Shown here piece after piece: positions 53,710 through 62,616 of a stretch of 62,666 nucleotides of DNA (its first letter is position 1; each line of letters opens with the position of its first letter). The notes beneath the pieces are model-generated. The model ran no database searches. It had not been told where the DNA came from and saw nothing but the letters and a program-made list of their open reading frames with translations. The DNA comes from Dendronalium phyllosphericum CENA369. Its GTDB lineage: Bacteria; Cyanobacteriota; Cyanobacteriia; Cyanobacteriales; Nostocaceae. The stretch lies in the NCBI RefSeq assembly GCF_016056275.1, contig NZ_JAECZA010000010.1, forward strand, positions 1 through 62,666. The letters are read 5' to 3'. A program made the position numbers and the translations under genes.

Positions 53710-55638
53710 ATGGTAAAAACCCCTCATTCTCAGTTTTCACCAGAGCAATACAAAGTAGATCCTGCAAAAGCAGAAGTAGATGCTCTAATACAAGCACCCC
53801 AGTCCGATACTGAAATTAACTTAGAGTTTCTTTACACTAGAGATATTGAATTTCGTCAAGAAACGATTTACTTTCTCGTGGTCGATCGCTTTTATGACGG
53901 CGACCCCGATAATAGTGAAGGTGCTAACTCAGAACTGTACGATCCCACCGGACAAGATTGGGGTAAGTACTGGGGTGGCGACTTACAAGGTGTTATCGAT
54001 AAATTAGACTATCTCAAAAACATGGGAGTAACTGCGCTTTGGTTAACTCCCTTATTTGAACAGGTTGAAGAGTTATTTGTTGGGAATGCGGCAATACATG
54101 GCTATTGGACAAAAGATTTTAAACGGATAAATCCTCGGTATATAGCTAAGGACGAAGACCCTTCTTTAAACAATACTCAAGAAGCAAAAAATACGACCTT
54201 CGATCGCTTAATTACAGAACTACACAAGCGCAATATGAAGCTGGTGCTGGATATTGTCTGTAACCATAGCACCCCTGATACCAGTGGTAGTAAAGGTGAA
54301 TTGTATGATGATGGCGTTAAAATTGCCGACTTCAACGATGATGTTAACCACTGGTATCACCACTATGGCGAAGTACAAGACTGGGAAGACGATTGGCAAG
54401 TACAGAACTGCGAACTAGCCGGTCTAGCAACTTTTAATGAAAATAATAGTGAATATCGTGAGTATATCAAGTCAGCAATTAAACAATGGTTAGACCGGGG
54501 TGTGGATGCATTGCGAGTGGATACTGTCAAGCACATGCCCATTTGGTTTTGGCAAGAATTCACTGGTGATATTACTAATCACAAGCCAGATGTATTTATT
54601 TTTGGTGAATGGATTTATAGCAATCCTAGCGACGATCGCTCCGTGGAATTTGCTAACCACTCAGGCATGACACTTCTAGACTTTGGGCTGTGTGTGGCAA
54701 TTCGAGCAGCACTGGCACAAGGCTCAGAAAAAGGATTCCAGACAATTCAATACATCTTCGACCAAGACCATCGCTACAGTGGGGCAACAGAGTTAATCAC
54801 CTTCATCGATAACCATGATATGTCCCGCTTCCAATCGCTGAACCCCGATCCCGCGATGCTGAGGGTAGCGATCGCTCTGATTATGACTTGTCGCGGTATT
54901 CCCTGCATTTATTACGGCACAGAACAGTATCTGCATGATGATACTGATGGTGGTAACGACCCATATAACCGTCCCATGATGGAAAAGTGGGATACCGATA
55001 CTGAGATTTATCGTTATGTCAGGCTATTATCTGGCTTGCGACGATTAAATCCCGCTGTATCGATGGGTAGCCACTGGCAAAAATACTTAACAGAAGATGT
55101 TTACTGTTACGTGCGCCGCTATCGTGATTCTCTGTGTTTTGTGGCACTCAACCGGGGTGTAGAAGTCACTTTACCAGAAGTAGACACAGAATTTCCCGAT
55201 GGGGAACATACTTGTATAGTGACTCGCAACAAGTATGAGGTAAAAGACGGCAAGATTTATGATTTGCAACTCGAAGAACGCGGAGTGATTGTTTTGAGCC
55301 ATGTTGGAGAAAGGATAAAAGCTCAGACCATTGTGCGGGTACAACTTAACGGCGTGCAAACTCAACCCGGCGAAATCATCGTGGTGACTGGAAATTGTCC
55401 AGAGTTGGGCAACTGGGATATCAGCAAAGCGTATCCCTTAGAGTACATCAATACCAATACTTGGTTCGCTGAGATTCCTTTTAATGAGAGTGCTGGTAAT
55501 CTCATAGCTTACAAATACGCCATGTGGCGCGAAGGACAATCACCTCTGCGTGAAAATACAGTACCTCGCCGTTGGGTAATTGCTAAAGAAGGCACTGTAA
55601 AATGGCGCGATACTTGGGCATCGGGACGAGAGTCATAG
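53710..55638 (+). CDS. GH13 alpha-amylase family enzyme with C-terminal CBM20
   Basis: This 642-residue enzyme acts on alpha-1,4-glucans. The (beta/alpha)8 domain (about 45-470) shows region I DIVCNHS, region II ALRVDTVKHM (nucleophile Asp near 270), region III FIFGEW (acid/base Glu near 300) and region IV FIDNHD (Asp near 369). A beta-sandwich domain follows, then a CBM20 starch-binding domain (about 540-640: VRVQLNGVQTQPGE, GNCPELGNWD, KYAMWREGQ). Together with DRFYDGDP near the start, this resembles the cyclodextrin glucanotransferase / maltogenic amylase branch. No signal peptide is visible, so it probably acts on cytoplasmic glycogen. Confidence 0.9.
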   Translation: MVKTPHSQFSPEQYKVDPAKAEVDALIQAPQSDTEINLEFLYTRDIEFRQETIYFLVVDRFYDGDPDNSEGANSELYDPTGQDWGKYWGGDLQGVIDKLDYLKNMGVTALWLTPLFEQVEELFVGNAAIHGYWTKDFKRINPRYIAKDEDPSLNNTQEAKNTTFDRLITELHKRNMKLVLDIVCNHSTPDTSGSKGELYDDGVKIADFNDDVNHWYHHYGEVQDWEDDWQVQNCELAGLATFNENNSEYREYIKSAIKQWLDRGVDALRVDTVKHMPIWFWQEFTGDITNHKPDVFIFGEWIYSNPSDDRSVEFANHSGMTLLDFGLCVAIRAALAQGSEKGFQTIQYIFDQDHRYSGATELITFIDNHDMSRFQSLNPDPAMLRVAIALIMTCRGIPCIYYGTEQYLHDDTDGGNDPYNRPMMEKWDTDTEIYRYVRLLSGLRRLNPAVSMGSHWQKYLTEDVYCYVRRYRDSLCFVALNRGVEVTLPEVDTEFPDGEHTCIVTRNKYEVKDGKIYDLQLEERGVIVLSHVGERIKAQTIVRVQLNGVQTQPGEIIVVTGNCPELGNWDISKAYPLEYINTNTWFAEIPFNESAGNLIAYKYAMWREGQSPLRENTVPRRWVIAKEGTVKWRDTWASGRES

Positions 55639-55700
55639 AAAGGTAAAGTGATTAATCGTATAATTTATTACGCAACATGTAATCATTTGTGAATTTATGG

Positions 55701-55732
55701 GGTGAAGGGCGATCGCTCTTCACCAATTTTTT
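55701..55732 (+). terminator. Terminator of the amylase gene
   Basis: GGTGAAG and CTTCACC enclose a self-complementary HIP1 octamer GCGATCGC, giving an almost perfect hairpin (one G-T pair), followed by AATTTTTT. It begins 62 bases after the amylase stop. Confidence 0.75.
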
Positions 55733-55759
55733 GGGAATAGAAAGGCTGATGCCAAGATG

Positions 55760-55802
55760 ATAGCGGTTCTCGTTTGTATGGCATACAAACGAGAACCGCT
55801 AT
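55760..55802. repeat. Perfect 21-bp inverted repeat
   Basis: Two arms of 21 bases (55760-55780 and 55782-55802, core AGCGGTTCTCGTTTGTATG) are exact complements with a single base between them. The minimal spacer suggests a mobile-repeat origin or a protein-binding palindrome as well as a possible hairpin. It is distinct from the terminator 28 bases upstream. Confidence 0.7.
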
Positions 55803-56243
55803 ATATCTGAATTTATTAATTACGAAATTTTGAAATTTACACCATTATTCACTTCATAAAATATTTATAGATAGCAAGTAATTTCTTGCACATGTTACTG
55901 AAAAACTTTTCTGGATTTTTCTATTTATCTATAAGTATTATTTCGCTAGCAAAATAACTATTAAATTGCTAATTTCATTGTGTTAATTAATTAATATGAA
56001 TTACTAGAAAACAACAGTTACCAATCTATTTTCTACTTGCTATAACTGACTGAGAACTCAAATTTTGTACAAATCATAGTTATATCATTGACCAGTCAAA
56101 ACAAATTCTGGGTGATATAAGAATTCTGCTTTAGCTTAACATGCAATGATTCTAGCCTATTGAACTAGGTTCAAATATTCATGTCTAACTTTAGCTAACT
56201 GTAACGTGCAAGAGATAAAACTGTTAAAAAAAGGATTCGTTTT

Positions 56244-56912
56244 ATGGAAAGAAGAAAAGAAAATAAGGGAATAATTTCAAAGATTATCTCGTTTTTGTCA
56301 CATCATATAACTTTAATTTTACTTGCAGCTACTCTTGTCTTATTATTTGGCAGTAGGTTTGAGCTAGCAAACGCAATTCAACCTAACTTTGAGGCCGCAA
56401 GCGTAGCTCAACCTAATGCAGAATTGGAAATTCAAAAATTAGCAACCTGTTATGCACTTGGAACTGATGCTATCGGTAGGGGAAATCTCCAAGAAGGAAA
56501 ACAGATTTATCGGGATTGTTTTACTCAAGATGCACAAATTACAGCTATTTTCCCGGATGGTGCTAGTGAAACACGGTATGGTACAGATTCTTGGGCAGAT
56601 TTTGTCTATTCAGTATTCCAAGGAAATGGATATGTGGCAACTCAACACCTGATGGGTTCGCTCAATGTCTCAGTTAGAGGCGATCGCGCAAAGATGTCCT
56701 CTTACCTCCATGCAACTCACAAGCGTTCCGAAACCAGCATTGATGTTGCCAATGGCACTTATGAAGATGATGTGATTCTCAACAGAAATGGGCGCTGGAA
56801 AATTAATAATCGTACCCTCAAACTCATCGATTTCTTGAACTTGAGTTCTCCAGCCACTCCAACCGCTAGAAGTGCCCAGGTAGAACTACACATACCCCGT
56901 ATGAAGCAGTAA
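56244..56912 (+). CDS. Exported SnoaL/NTF2-like protein
   Basis: The 222-residue protein has a long N-terminal signal or anchor (hydrophobic 22-38, possible cleavage near ANA) and then an NTF2-like/SnoaL-like domain (about 62-195): LATCYALGTDAIGRGNLQEGKQIYRDCF, a central VATQHLMGSLNV strand, and a C-terminal NRNGRWKINNRTL strand pair. Such domains act as small cone-shaped binding or isomerase folds; this member cannot be assigned a reaction. AAAGGA lies before the start. It is monocistronic with its own terminator. Confidence 0.75.
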   Translation: MERRKENKGIISKIISFLSHHITLILLAATLVLLFGSRFELANAIQPNFEAASVAQPNAELEIQKLATCYALGTDAIGRGNLQEGKQIYRDCFTQDAQITAIFPDGASETRYGTDSWADFVYSVFQGNGYVATQHLMGSLNVSVRGDRAKMSSYLHATHKRSETSIDVANGTYEDDVILNRNGRWKINNRTLKLIDFLNLSSPATPTARSAQVELHIPRMKQ

Positions 56913-56951
56913 TTACTTCAGAACGCGGATTTCAGAAAACCGACTTTCATG

Positions 56952-56985
56952 GGGTGCGTTGTTTTTGCAAACGCACCCTATTTTT
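56952..56985 (+). terminator. Terminator of the SnoaL-like gene
   Basis: GGGTGCGTT pairs exactly with AACGCACCC around a 9-base loop and is followed by TATTTTT, 40 bases after the stop codon. A standard rho-independent terminator. Confidence 0.8.
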
Positions 56986-57033
56986 GATCGCACAAAGAAG
57001 TTCGGGTTAAATATGGCGGAATCCCCGATAGTG

Positions 57034-57172
57034 TAGACCTCTTGCAGAAGTTGGGAAAAGGGGAAGGTGGGGTTCCCTCTGGGGATAAGGGGCGGGGGAA
57101 AGGTTTGGTATTTTCCCTTTAACCTTTAACCTTTTCCCACCTCTTGCAAAAAGAACTTTTGCAAGAGGTCTA
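57034..57172. mobile_element. 139-bp MITE-like element with 18-bp terminal inverted repeats
   Basis: TAGACCTCTTGCAGAAGT at 57034-57051 faces ACTTTTGCAAGAGGTCTA at 57155-57172, complementary at 17 of 18 positions. The interior has no ORF and contains G-rich and pyrimidine-rich halves. Both ends carry TA, as expected for insertion at a TA target by an IS630/Tc1-type transposase. A second internal hairpin (CTCTTGCAAAA/TTTTGCAAGAG) overlaps the right end. Confidence 0.6.
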
Positions 57173-57243
57173 TTCTTCTCGACTCCTTACTCCCTTATTC
57201 ACAAGAGCTAAAATCAAAATGTTTACCTATTCATGCTTAGGTT

Positions 57244-57615
57244 GTGGCTACTACATCTTGTCCTCGCTGTCAGCAACCCGTTGATAGTCAAGCTATTAGC
57301 TGTCCTTTTTGCCGTACAACTCTTAAAGCTTACGGTCATCCTGGTATTCCATTGCATCGTGCTAAGGGAAAAGAGTATTTATGCGATAGCTGCACCTATC
57401 ATGCCGACAACAGCTGTAACTTTCCCCAACGTCCTTACGCCAAAGACTGTACGCTGTATGAAAATTTGGAACAAAGCAAGTTAGAGCGAGAAAAGCAGCC
57501 TTACAGTAGCAATTTTGGCATAAATGTCAAAAGCTGGGTAAACCGCAATCAAACTTGGCTACTATTACTAGGTTTATTATTCGTCTGTTTTCTGATAGCA
57601 ATGTCATTGTCTTGA
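57244..57615 (+). CDS. Zinc-ribbon membrane protein
   Basis: This 123-residue protein starts at GTG 57244. The N-terminus is a zinc ribbon with two CxxC pairs (CPRCQQ and CPFCRT), followed by a second Cys cluster (CDSCTYHADNSCNFP, then DCTLYE) that could bind another metal. The C-terminus is one membrane helix (about 102-121). The Cys spacing and the single distal membrane anchor fit cyanobacterial proteins annotated as zinc ribbon domain-containing. An overlapping frame on the same strand (57233-57484) is a shadow. Confidence 0.7.
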   Translation: MATTSCPRCQQPVDSQAISCPFCRTTLKAYGHPGIPLHRAKGKEYLCDSCTYHADNSCNFPQRPYAKDCTLYENLEQSKLEREKQPYSSNFGINVKSWVNRNQTWLLLLGLLFVCFLIAMSLS

Positions 57616-57619
57616 AAAA

Positions 57620-57684
57620 GTGCTGAGTGCTGAGTGCTGAGTGCTGAGTGCTGAGTGCTGAGTGCTGAGTTCTGAGTGCTGAGT
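57620..57684. repeat. Heptamer tandem repeat GTGCTGA x9
   Basis: Nine head-to-tail copies of GTGCTGA (the eighth is GTTCTGA) start four bases after the zinc-ribbon gene stop. This is the short-tandem-repeat class characteristic of heterocyst-forming cyanobacteria. Confidence 0.9.
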
Positions 57685-57808
57685 AAAAATACGAAGCGAT
57701 CGCCTCTACAAGTTGCCTCACAATCTTTTAGGTGAAACCTGCAAACCCTCTCCTCCGCCCCACCGCTGTCTCAATGCTGACGGTGTACGAAGTTCATCAT
57801 GACTGCCT

Positions 57809-59758
57809 TCAGACTGTTGGAATTTTAGGGTTTTCAGCCGTCGGTTCTACAACTTTTATTGATGGTTCTTCATCAAACAGAGTTAGGTCAAACCAAAAAG
57901 TAGTACCTACCCCGACTTCACTTACCAGATGCACTTTACTCCGATGCCTTTCCATGATATTTCTCACAATTGATAAACCCAAGCCAGTGCCTTCTAGGGT
58001 GTGAACGCGATTTTCTACTCTGAAGAAGCGGTCAAAAATTGCCTGTTGGTCTTCTTGGGCAATGCCAATACCAGTATCCGAAATTTCTACTCGCACTTGA
58101 GAAGATTGATTGTGAGACTTAGGCTTGGGATCTAATTGGTAGGCGCGAATTGCTACTTGACCACCTGCTTGAGTAAATTTGAGGGCATTACCAACTAAAT
58201 TAGCTAAGACCTGCAACAACAAATCATAATTACCCACGACAAACGGTAAGCTGGGAGCGACTTCCTGAATTAGTTCAATGCCTTTATCTCTAGCATTAAG
58301 TTGGTAAGTACGCAGAGTTTGCTCGATCGCTTGCGCCAGATCCACTCTATCGAAGTTATAATTGCGACCAGATTCCAGCTTGGACAAATCTAAAACATCG
58401 TTAACTAAGCGGGTCAAGCGATCGGTTTCATGATTGACTGTTTGCAAAAAATCTTGTCGCTGTTCTAGACTCAAGTCTTCGCCGTAGTCGTGCAAAGTTT
58501 CAATAAAGGATTTGATATTAAATAAAGGCGTTCGCAGTTCGTGAGAAACATTACTGATAAATTGGCTTTTGGCCTCGTTCAGTTCTACTTCACGGGTAAT
58601 ATCTTGTACGGTTATAGCAATGCCTTTAATACTCTCACGCTGTAGGTTGAGTACTGTAGTTAAGAGAATACGGATAGTACGCTTGATTGATTGGTTGAGA
58701 TGAATGCGAAACTCTGCACTTTCGCATTCGCCTGCTGCCATTTCGTACAAGGGACGGGCGATCTCCATTTGTACTGCTGAGGGCAAGTGATGCAAAACAT
58801 TGCTGCCTACCACTTCGTCGTTTTCCCAGCCAAAAATTCGCCGCGCTGTTGGGTTGACTAAAATCACCTGCATACTATTATCAATTAAGACAGCACCATC
58901 AGCGATGGTTGAAACCAATGTTTCGAGCTTGGCTTTTTCTGCTGTCAATTCCTCAATGTTTTGCTCTTCATAACTCTCTAGGCGTTCTGCCATTTCGTTA
59001 AAGTTGAGAATTAACTCTCCTAGTTCGCCGCCTAGGGGTAAGTCAATCCGCTGTTTGAAGTTACCAGCAGCAATTTGTTTTACCCCAACCAACAGTTCTT
59101 TAATTGGCTTGGTGATGGTTAAAGCGTTAATCACTCCTGCCAAAATCACCATTACCCAAATTGTGATAAAAACAGCGATTGTGACATCACGGGTAAAATT
59201 TGTAGAGATGACTGCGGTTTGGTTGGGGTTAATGCCGATCGCTAATACACCCAGGTATTTTTTATTAACAATTAGGGGAATAAATACATCGGTGACTGCC
59301 CCATCTGGGGTCATGTGTTGCCGCACCATTGGTTTTTCCCCATCGCCTGGGTAATCTTCTGGCAATTGTATTCGCCGTTCAATGGTAAGAGAGTTTTCTA
59401 CCTCCGGTTCCCAAAAAGGAATTCCAAAAAAGATTTTCCCAGTTTCATCAGCGTAGAGCATATAACGCACGCTAGAGGTGCTGCTGTAGAAGCGTTGGGA
59501 AAATTGGGCAACTTCAGTGAGATTTTGGTCAGCAACGAGAGGGGCGACGTTGGCAGCTAGCAGCAGTCCTAAATCGCGACCGAAGCGGGTGTCGTTCATC
59601 CGCGCATCCTGCTGAATCGTATTCACAGCCCAGAAGGTCAAACCACTCATCACCAACGAAACCACTAAAGTGGCGACAGCCAAAAGCTTGGTCTGGAGGG
59701 TGAACTCCGACCACCAATTAGCGATCGCTTCTCGGATTGTTGTTAAAAGAGCCAGCAT
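57809..59758 (-). CDS. nblS: NblS/Hik33-type sensor histidine kinase
   Basis: The 649-residue membrane kinase has two membrane segments (about 22-46 and 193-217) flanking a periplasmic sensor, then HAMP (about 215-270), a PAS domain after a short coiled coil (about 285-390), HisKA with VSHELRTP (phospho-His near 406) and an HATPase (about 500-625: LVGNALKF, DTGIGIA, LEGTGLGLSI). This order, the length and the linker ESYEEQNIEELTAEKAKLETLVSTIADGAVLID match NblS/Hik33, which controls high-light, cold and nutrient-stress genes and phycobilisome degradation. It is a single gene here, as is common; its partner regulator RpaB is not in the window. Confidence 0.85.
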   Translation of the reverse strand: MLALLTTIREAIANWWSEFTLQTKLLAVATLVVSLVMSGLTFWAVNTIQQDARMNDTRFGRDLGLLLAANVAPLVADQNLTEVAQFSQRFYSSTSSVRYMLYADETGKIFFGIPFWEPEVENSLTIERRIQLPEDYPGDGEKPMVRQHMTPDGAVTDVFIPLIVNKKYLGVLAIGINPNQTAVISTNFTRDVTIAVFITIWVMVILAGVINALTITKPIKELLVGVKQIAAGNFKQRIDLPLGGELGELILNFNEMAERLESYEEQNIEELTAEKAKLETLVSTIADGAVLIDNSMQVILVNPTARRIFGWENDEVVGSNVLHHLPSAVQMEIARPLYEMAAGECESAEFRIHLNQSIKRTIRILLTTVLNLQRESIKGIAITVQDITREVELNEAKSQFISNVSHELRTPLFNIKSFIETLHDYGEDLSLEQRQDFLQTVNHETDRLTRLVNDVLDLSKLESGRNYNFDRVDLAQAIEQTLRTYQLNARDKGIELIQEVAPSLPFVVGNYDLLLQVLANLVGNALKFTQAGGQVAIRAYQLDPKPKSHNQSSQVRVEISDTGIGIAQEDQQAIFDRFFRVENRVHTLEGTGLGLSIVRNIMERHRSKVHLVSEVGVGTTFWFDLTLFDEEPSIKVVEPTAENPKIPTV

Positions 59759-60169
59759 CTTAAATAAAGTTGTTAGTAGTCTTTAGTTATAAACCCCAAC
59801 AACTTAAAAATTAACAGTTAATTAGACAAATATGTTAATCGAGAGATGACTGTGGAGTTAGGAGTTAAGGGTTAGTTCTGTTCGCAGCATGTGGAAAAGT
59901 CAGAAGGTGTAGGGTGTAGTCAGACTCTCTCCAGTTCTCACTCAGCCACTCCCCAGCCTGAAAGGGGGTTTTAGCACTTCCGATGAATAGTCAGGCTGTT
60001 GATTATTTTTAAAACAAACTAAAAAACTAAAAATCTTAAGGAAACATTAAGTATATTTGCTTATCCGTCTTGGGCAAGAAGCAGGAAGTGTTAAAGAAGG
60101 TAAAGATTTGAATATAAAGCTTTAAGAAACTTTTTATCAAAAAATCTTTTACCTCAGGAGTAGTATCGC
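59759..60169. other. Divergent spacer upstream of nblS
   Basis: 411 bases with the nblS promoter on one side and that of the small gene at 60170 on the other. It includes short repeat strings (GGAGTTAGGAGTTAAGG, GGTGTAGGGTGTAG). No HLR1 site could be fixed with confidence. Confidence 0.4.
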
Positions 60170-60373
60170 ATGGTTTCAATCTGGCGAAATCCATTCCCGG
60201 TAGAGGAGTACAAAACGAACCGTGTTGTTGTGTACTTTTATAGCGGCAGGTGGATTCCAATTATGTTTCATACCTTGGAAGAAGCGATCGCGCTTCATCG
60301 TAAAGCAGTACAACTAGGAAAACAACTTTTTATTTTTCCAGCGGATTGCAATCCCAGCCATGAAATTCGTTAG
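60170..60373 (+). CDS. Small conserved-looking hypothetical protein, 67 aa
   Basis: AGGAG lies nine bases before the ATG. The 67-residue product starts MVSIWRNPFPVEEY, has a predicted beta-hairpin (NRVVVYFYSGRWIPIMF) and a helix (HTLEEAIALHRKAVQLGKQ). The composition and ribosome site support a real gene, but I do not recognise the family. It is divergent from nblS. Confidence 0.6.
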   Translation: MVSIWRNPFPVEEYKTNRVVVYFYSGRWIPIMFHTLEEAIALHRKAVQLGKQLFIFPADCNPSHEIR

Positions 60374-60694
60374 TGGTAAGTAGAAAGCTGAATACCTAGC
60401 AAATTTCACAGATTAGCGTTTTACATTTAATTCTGTTTACCTGACTTAAAAAAGCTGGGGGAGGTGGGGGAAGCTAGGGAAGAAAATTTTTATGTGTTCT
60501 GGTATACGCAGTTCATGACGGCTACTTATGGCTTTCCCCAACTCAAACGCTAACTCTACCTATGGTATGGGAAATAAATAGTCGGATTGACGAAAAAATA
60601 CAACAATTAATTTTTACCTACCTGCCTAGCGCTAGAGGCGAGAAACACAGTAAAAAAATTAAATTTGAGCATGTAGTTTAGTTATTGCTTACTC
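60374..60694. other. Spacer between two small genes
   Basis: 321 bases. G-rich repeat strings occur at about 60450-60480. A 39-codon frame at 60562-60681 (start MVWEINSRIDEKIQQ) looks partly protein-like but lacks a ribosome site and is left uncalled. Confidence 0.35.
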
Positions 60695-60925
60695 ATGGAC
60701 TTTAAGTACAAGTGGAAGAATGGCCAGATGCCTTCTCGTGATGAAGCCGCACGTAAGAAATATCTGTTAGATGCAAGTCAGTTTAACGATGATAAAGACC
60801 GAGCACAAGCAGAGGATCTGGCTCGTAAACATTTAAATGTTCCTACAAGAATTCCAGATGATGACCGCTCGATACTGCCAGGCGCTGCTCCACAAGAGAA
60901 TAGTCTTGATGAAGACTTGTTGTAA
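60695..60925 (+). CDS. Small hydrophilic hypothetical protein, 76 aa
   Basis: The 76-residue product is highly charged (FKYKWKNGQMPSRDEAARKKY, then DDKDRAQAEDLARKHL) with a proline-rich middle and an acidic end (SLDEDLL). It has no membrane helix. The regular charged-helix pattern argues for a real cytoplasmic protein, though no strong ribosome site is visible before the ATG. Family not recognised. Confidence 0.55.
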   Translation: MDFKYKWKNGQMPSRDEAARKKYLLDASQFNDDKDRAQAEDLARKHLNVPTRIPDDDRSILPGAAPQENSLDEDLL

Positions 60926-62181
60926 TTTTGATTCTCTTTGAGAGACATCGACAGCATAAAATGGACAATTAGTATATTAGGGGCGATCGCCGTCTTTTGA
61001 TATTTATTGACTAGCATTTTATTTCTTTGTAGAACGCAGCCGATCTACTGCATAACAAATAAGGCGTAATTTGCGATCGCAGAGTGCGGATAATAATTAC
61101 GAATTTGAAAAAAATACTGTTTCATATCTGTTTCATATTTATTAGTTGTTCCTGACTTTGTTTGATAATATTTATTAGAAATCACCACAAGTTTCATTGG
61201 TTATTACCAGCCAGGAGCAATTTCCTGGCTGTTTTGTTGCTGTTTAGTAACTGCTCAAAAAAATATCTCACGGTAAATAACTGCATTGCAACATCACCAC
61301 CTAAGGATTGTTGCAGGTCTATTGGTTGTTGCAGTTTGCATCTGTTATTATCTGCTCTAGCAATTCGATCCGGTTTTTATGCCAGGGATTGCCTGGCTTA
61401 TCTAAATAATACCTGACTATTATCAATAAGACTATTCCGACGCGTCTCTTGGGATTCTGCACGAGAGAATTTTACACGACTTGTAAACTCGAATCGTACT
61501 CCTCTTAAAGATAGATGTGTAAATCTCTATACACCTTAATTATTGTGCCAGATGCGTAGAACACTACTAATGATTGATAAAAATTTAGCAGTTGTGCAAT
61601 AAAACCTAGTCTGTTGGTGAGTTACAAGAATACCGGAAAAATTCACAATAATGTAACACTTTGAAATGACTGAGCTTCAATAATGTAAGCAATTTATACA
61701 AAGACTAATTTTTCATCACTTTGAAAAAAATTTAAAATTTGAATGTAACAATTATGCTATTTATAATAGTATGTCTATTAATTGTTGATTTATCACTAAT
61801 TTCCGAAGTTGCCTAGCTAAAAAGTTAAAGTAAAAGATAAATGCGATCTTCCATAATCTGGGCGATCGCCGAACTCACTATTAAGAAGTAGCTTCCGATA
61901 CAAATAATAGTGAATGCATAGGTTAGGACTATTATTAATACACAAGTTCTAGCTGTATTGAACCATACAAATCACAACTTCTCAAACTATGAAGTAATGT
62001 TATTAACATAATACTTGACTTTTCCAAGTACTGAGTCATGCTATTAACAGCATGACTACTTTGGATATTTTCAGAAATAAAATTTACTCGTAATGCTGTT
62101 CGTTGGGAAATATTTCTGATGCAGTCTACCATTATGAGAGCTTTTTAATTCTTAAATATTTTGAAAATATATAGGATGATT
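60926..62181. other. Non-coding region with several hairpins
   Basis: About 1.25 kb without a supported gene. It holds a terminator (61208-61238), a related hairpin GCCAGG/CCTGGC at 61381-61397, and a 9-bp palindrome AGTCATGCT/AGCATGACT at 62034-62057. A minus-strand 65-codon frame (61935-62132) and a plus-strand 84-codon frame (61162-61416) lack ribosome sites and are not called. Confidence 0.45.
61208..61238 (+). terminator. Terminator-like hairpin
   Basis: CAGCCAGGA and TCCTGGCTG form a perfect 9-bp stem with a 6-base loop, followed by TTTTGTT. It is 282 bases after the last gene, so it either ends a long 3' UTR or a separate small transcript. Confidence 0.6.
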
Positions 62182-62616
62182 ATGTCTAACGACTACCAGT
62201 TTTTTTGTAGAGATTTCTGGCTTCCTAGTGGTTATGAATCTGAGAAAGATGGTGAGACTTTTATATTTGCTTCTAACGGTTTAGATTTAAATATTGCTGG
62301 TTTTTCTCTGATTAACTATTGTTTTGGTGAAGATAAGAATCAAAATAGCGTTAAATATGAAAGTCTTTTACAGACTTTGGCTTTTCCCTTAGATTTATAT
62401 GGAGAAGAAATCAGTTTTTTATCGCGTAATAGTGCGATCGCTCTATTAAATGAGATATCTAGCAAGTATTCTTGGGAGCTTACTTGCTGGTTACAGAATT
62501 ACATTTATCCTTCCTGGGATGGTCAAGGAATAATAGATATACCTCGTGTTATTGATATTTCGACTTTATTTAAAACAAACTTAATTGCTTGGTCTCCGGT
62601 ATTGACTAATACTTAG
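62182..62616 (+). CDS. Hypothetical protein, 144 aa
   Basis: I start at the ATG at 62182, five bases after AGGA; a TTG seven codons earlier is possible. The 144-residue product has an aromatic N-terminus (NDYQFFCRDFWLPSGYES), a central hydrophobic strand (LDLNIAGFSLINYCFG) and several Trp residues near the end (SWELTCWLQNYIYPSWDG). No signal peptide or known motif is visible. The family is not recognised. Composition and ribosome site support a real gene. Confidence 0.6.
   Translation: MSNDYQFFCRDFWLPSGYESEKDGETFIFASNGLDLNIAGFSLINYCFGEDKNQNSVKYESLLQTLAFPLDLYGEEISFLSRNSAIALLNEISSKYSWELTCWLQNYIYPSWDGQGIIDIPRVIDISTLFKTNLIAWSPVLTNT

Larger units (their letters stand above)
55639..56243. other. 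Spacer after the amylase gene
   Basis: 605 bases: amylase terminator, a long perfect palindrome (55760-55802), then AT-rich sequence with the promoter of the next gene. No ORF supported. Confidence 0.5.

Noticed and set aside
57233-57484. 83-codon frame overlapping the zinc-ribbon gene
   Set aside because: Shifted frame on the same strand; the alternative frame has spaced Cys pairs and a membrane helix, which this one lacks.
61355-61375. TTCGATCC string as a possible tRNA T-loop
   Set aside because: No matching acceptor, D or anticodon stems could be built around it; no tRNA found in the window.
61162-61416. 84-codon plus-strand frame
   Set aside because: It runs straight through a hairpin with a T-run and has no ribosome site.
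61935-62132. 65-codon minus-strand frame
   Set aside because: No ribosome site, no homology recognised, and it crosses a palindrome (62034-62057).
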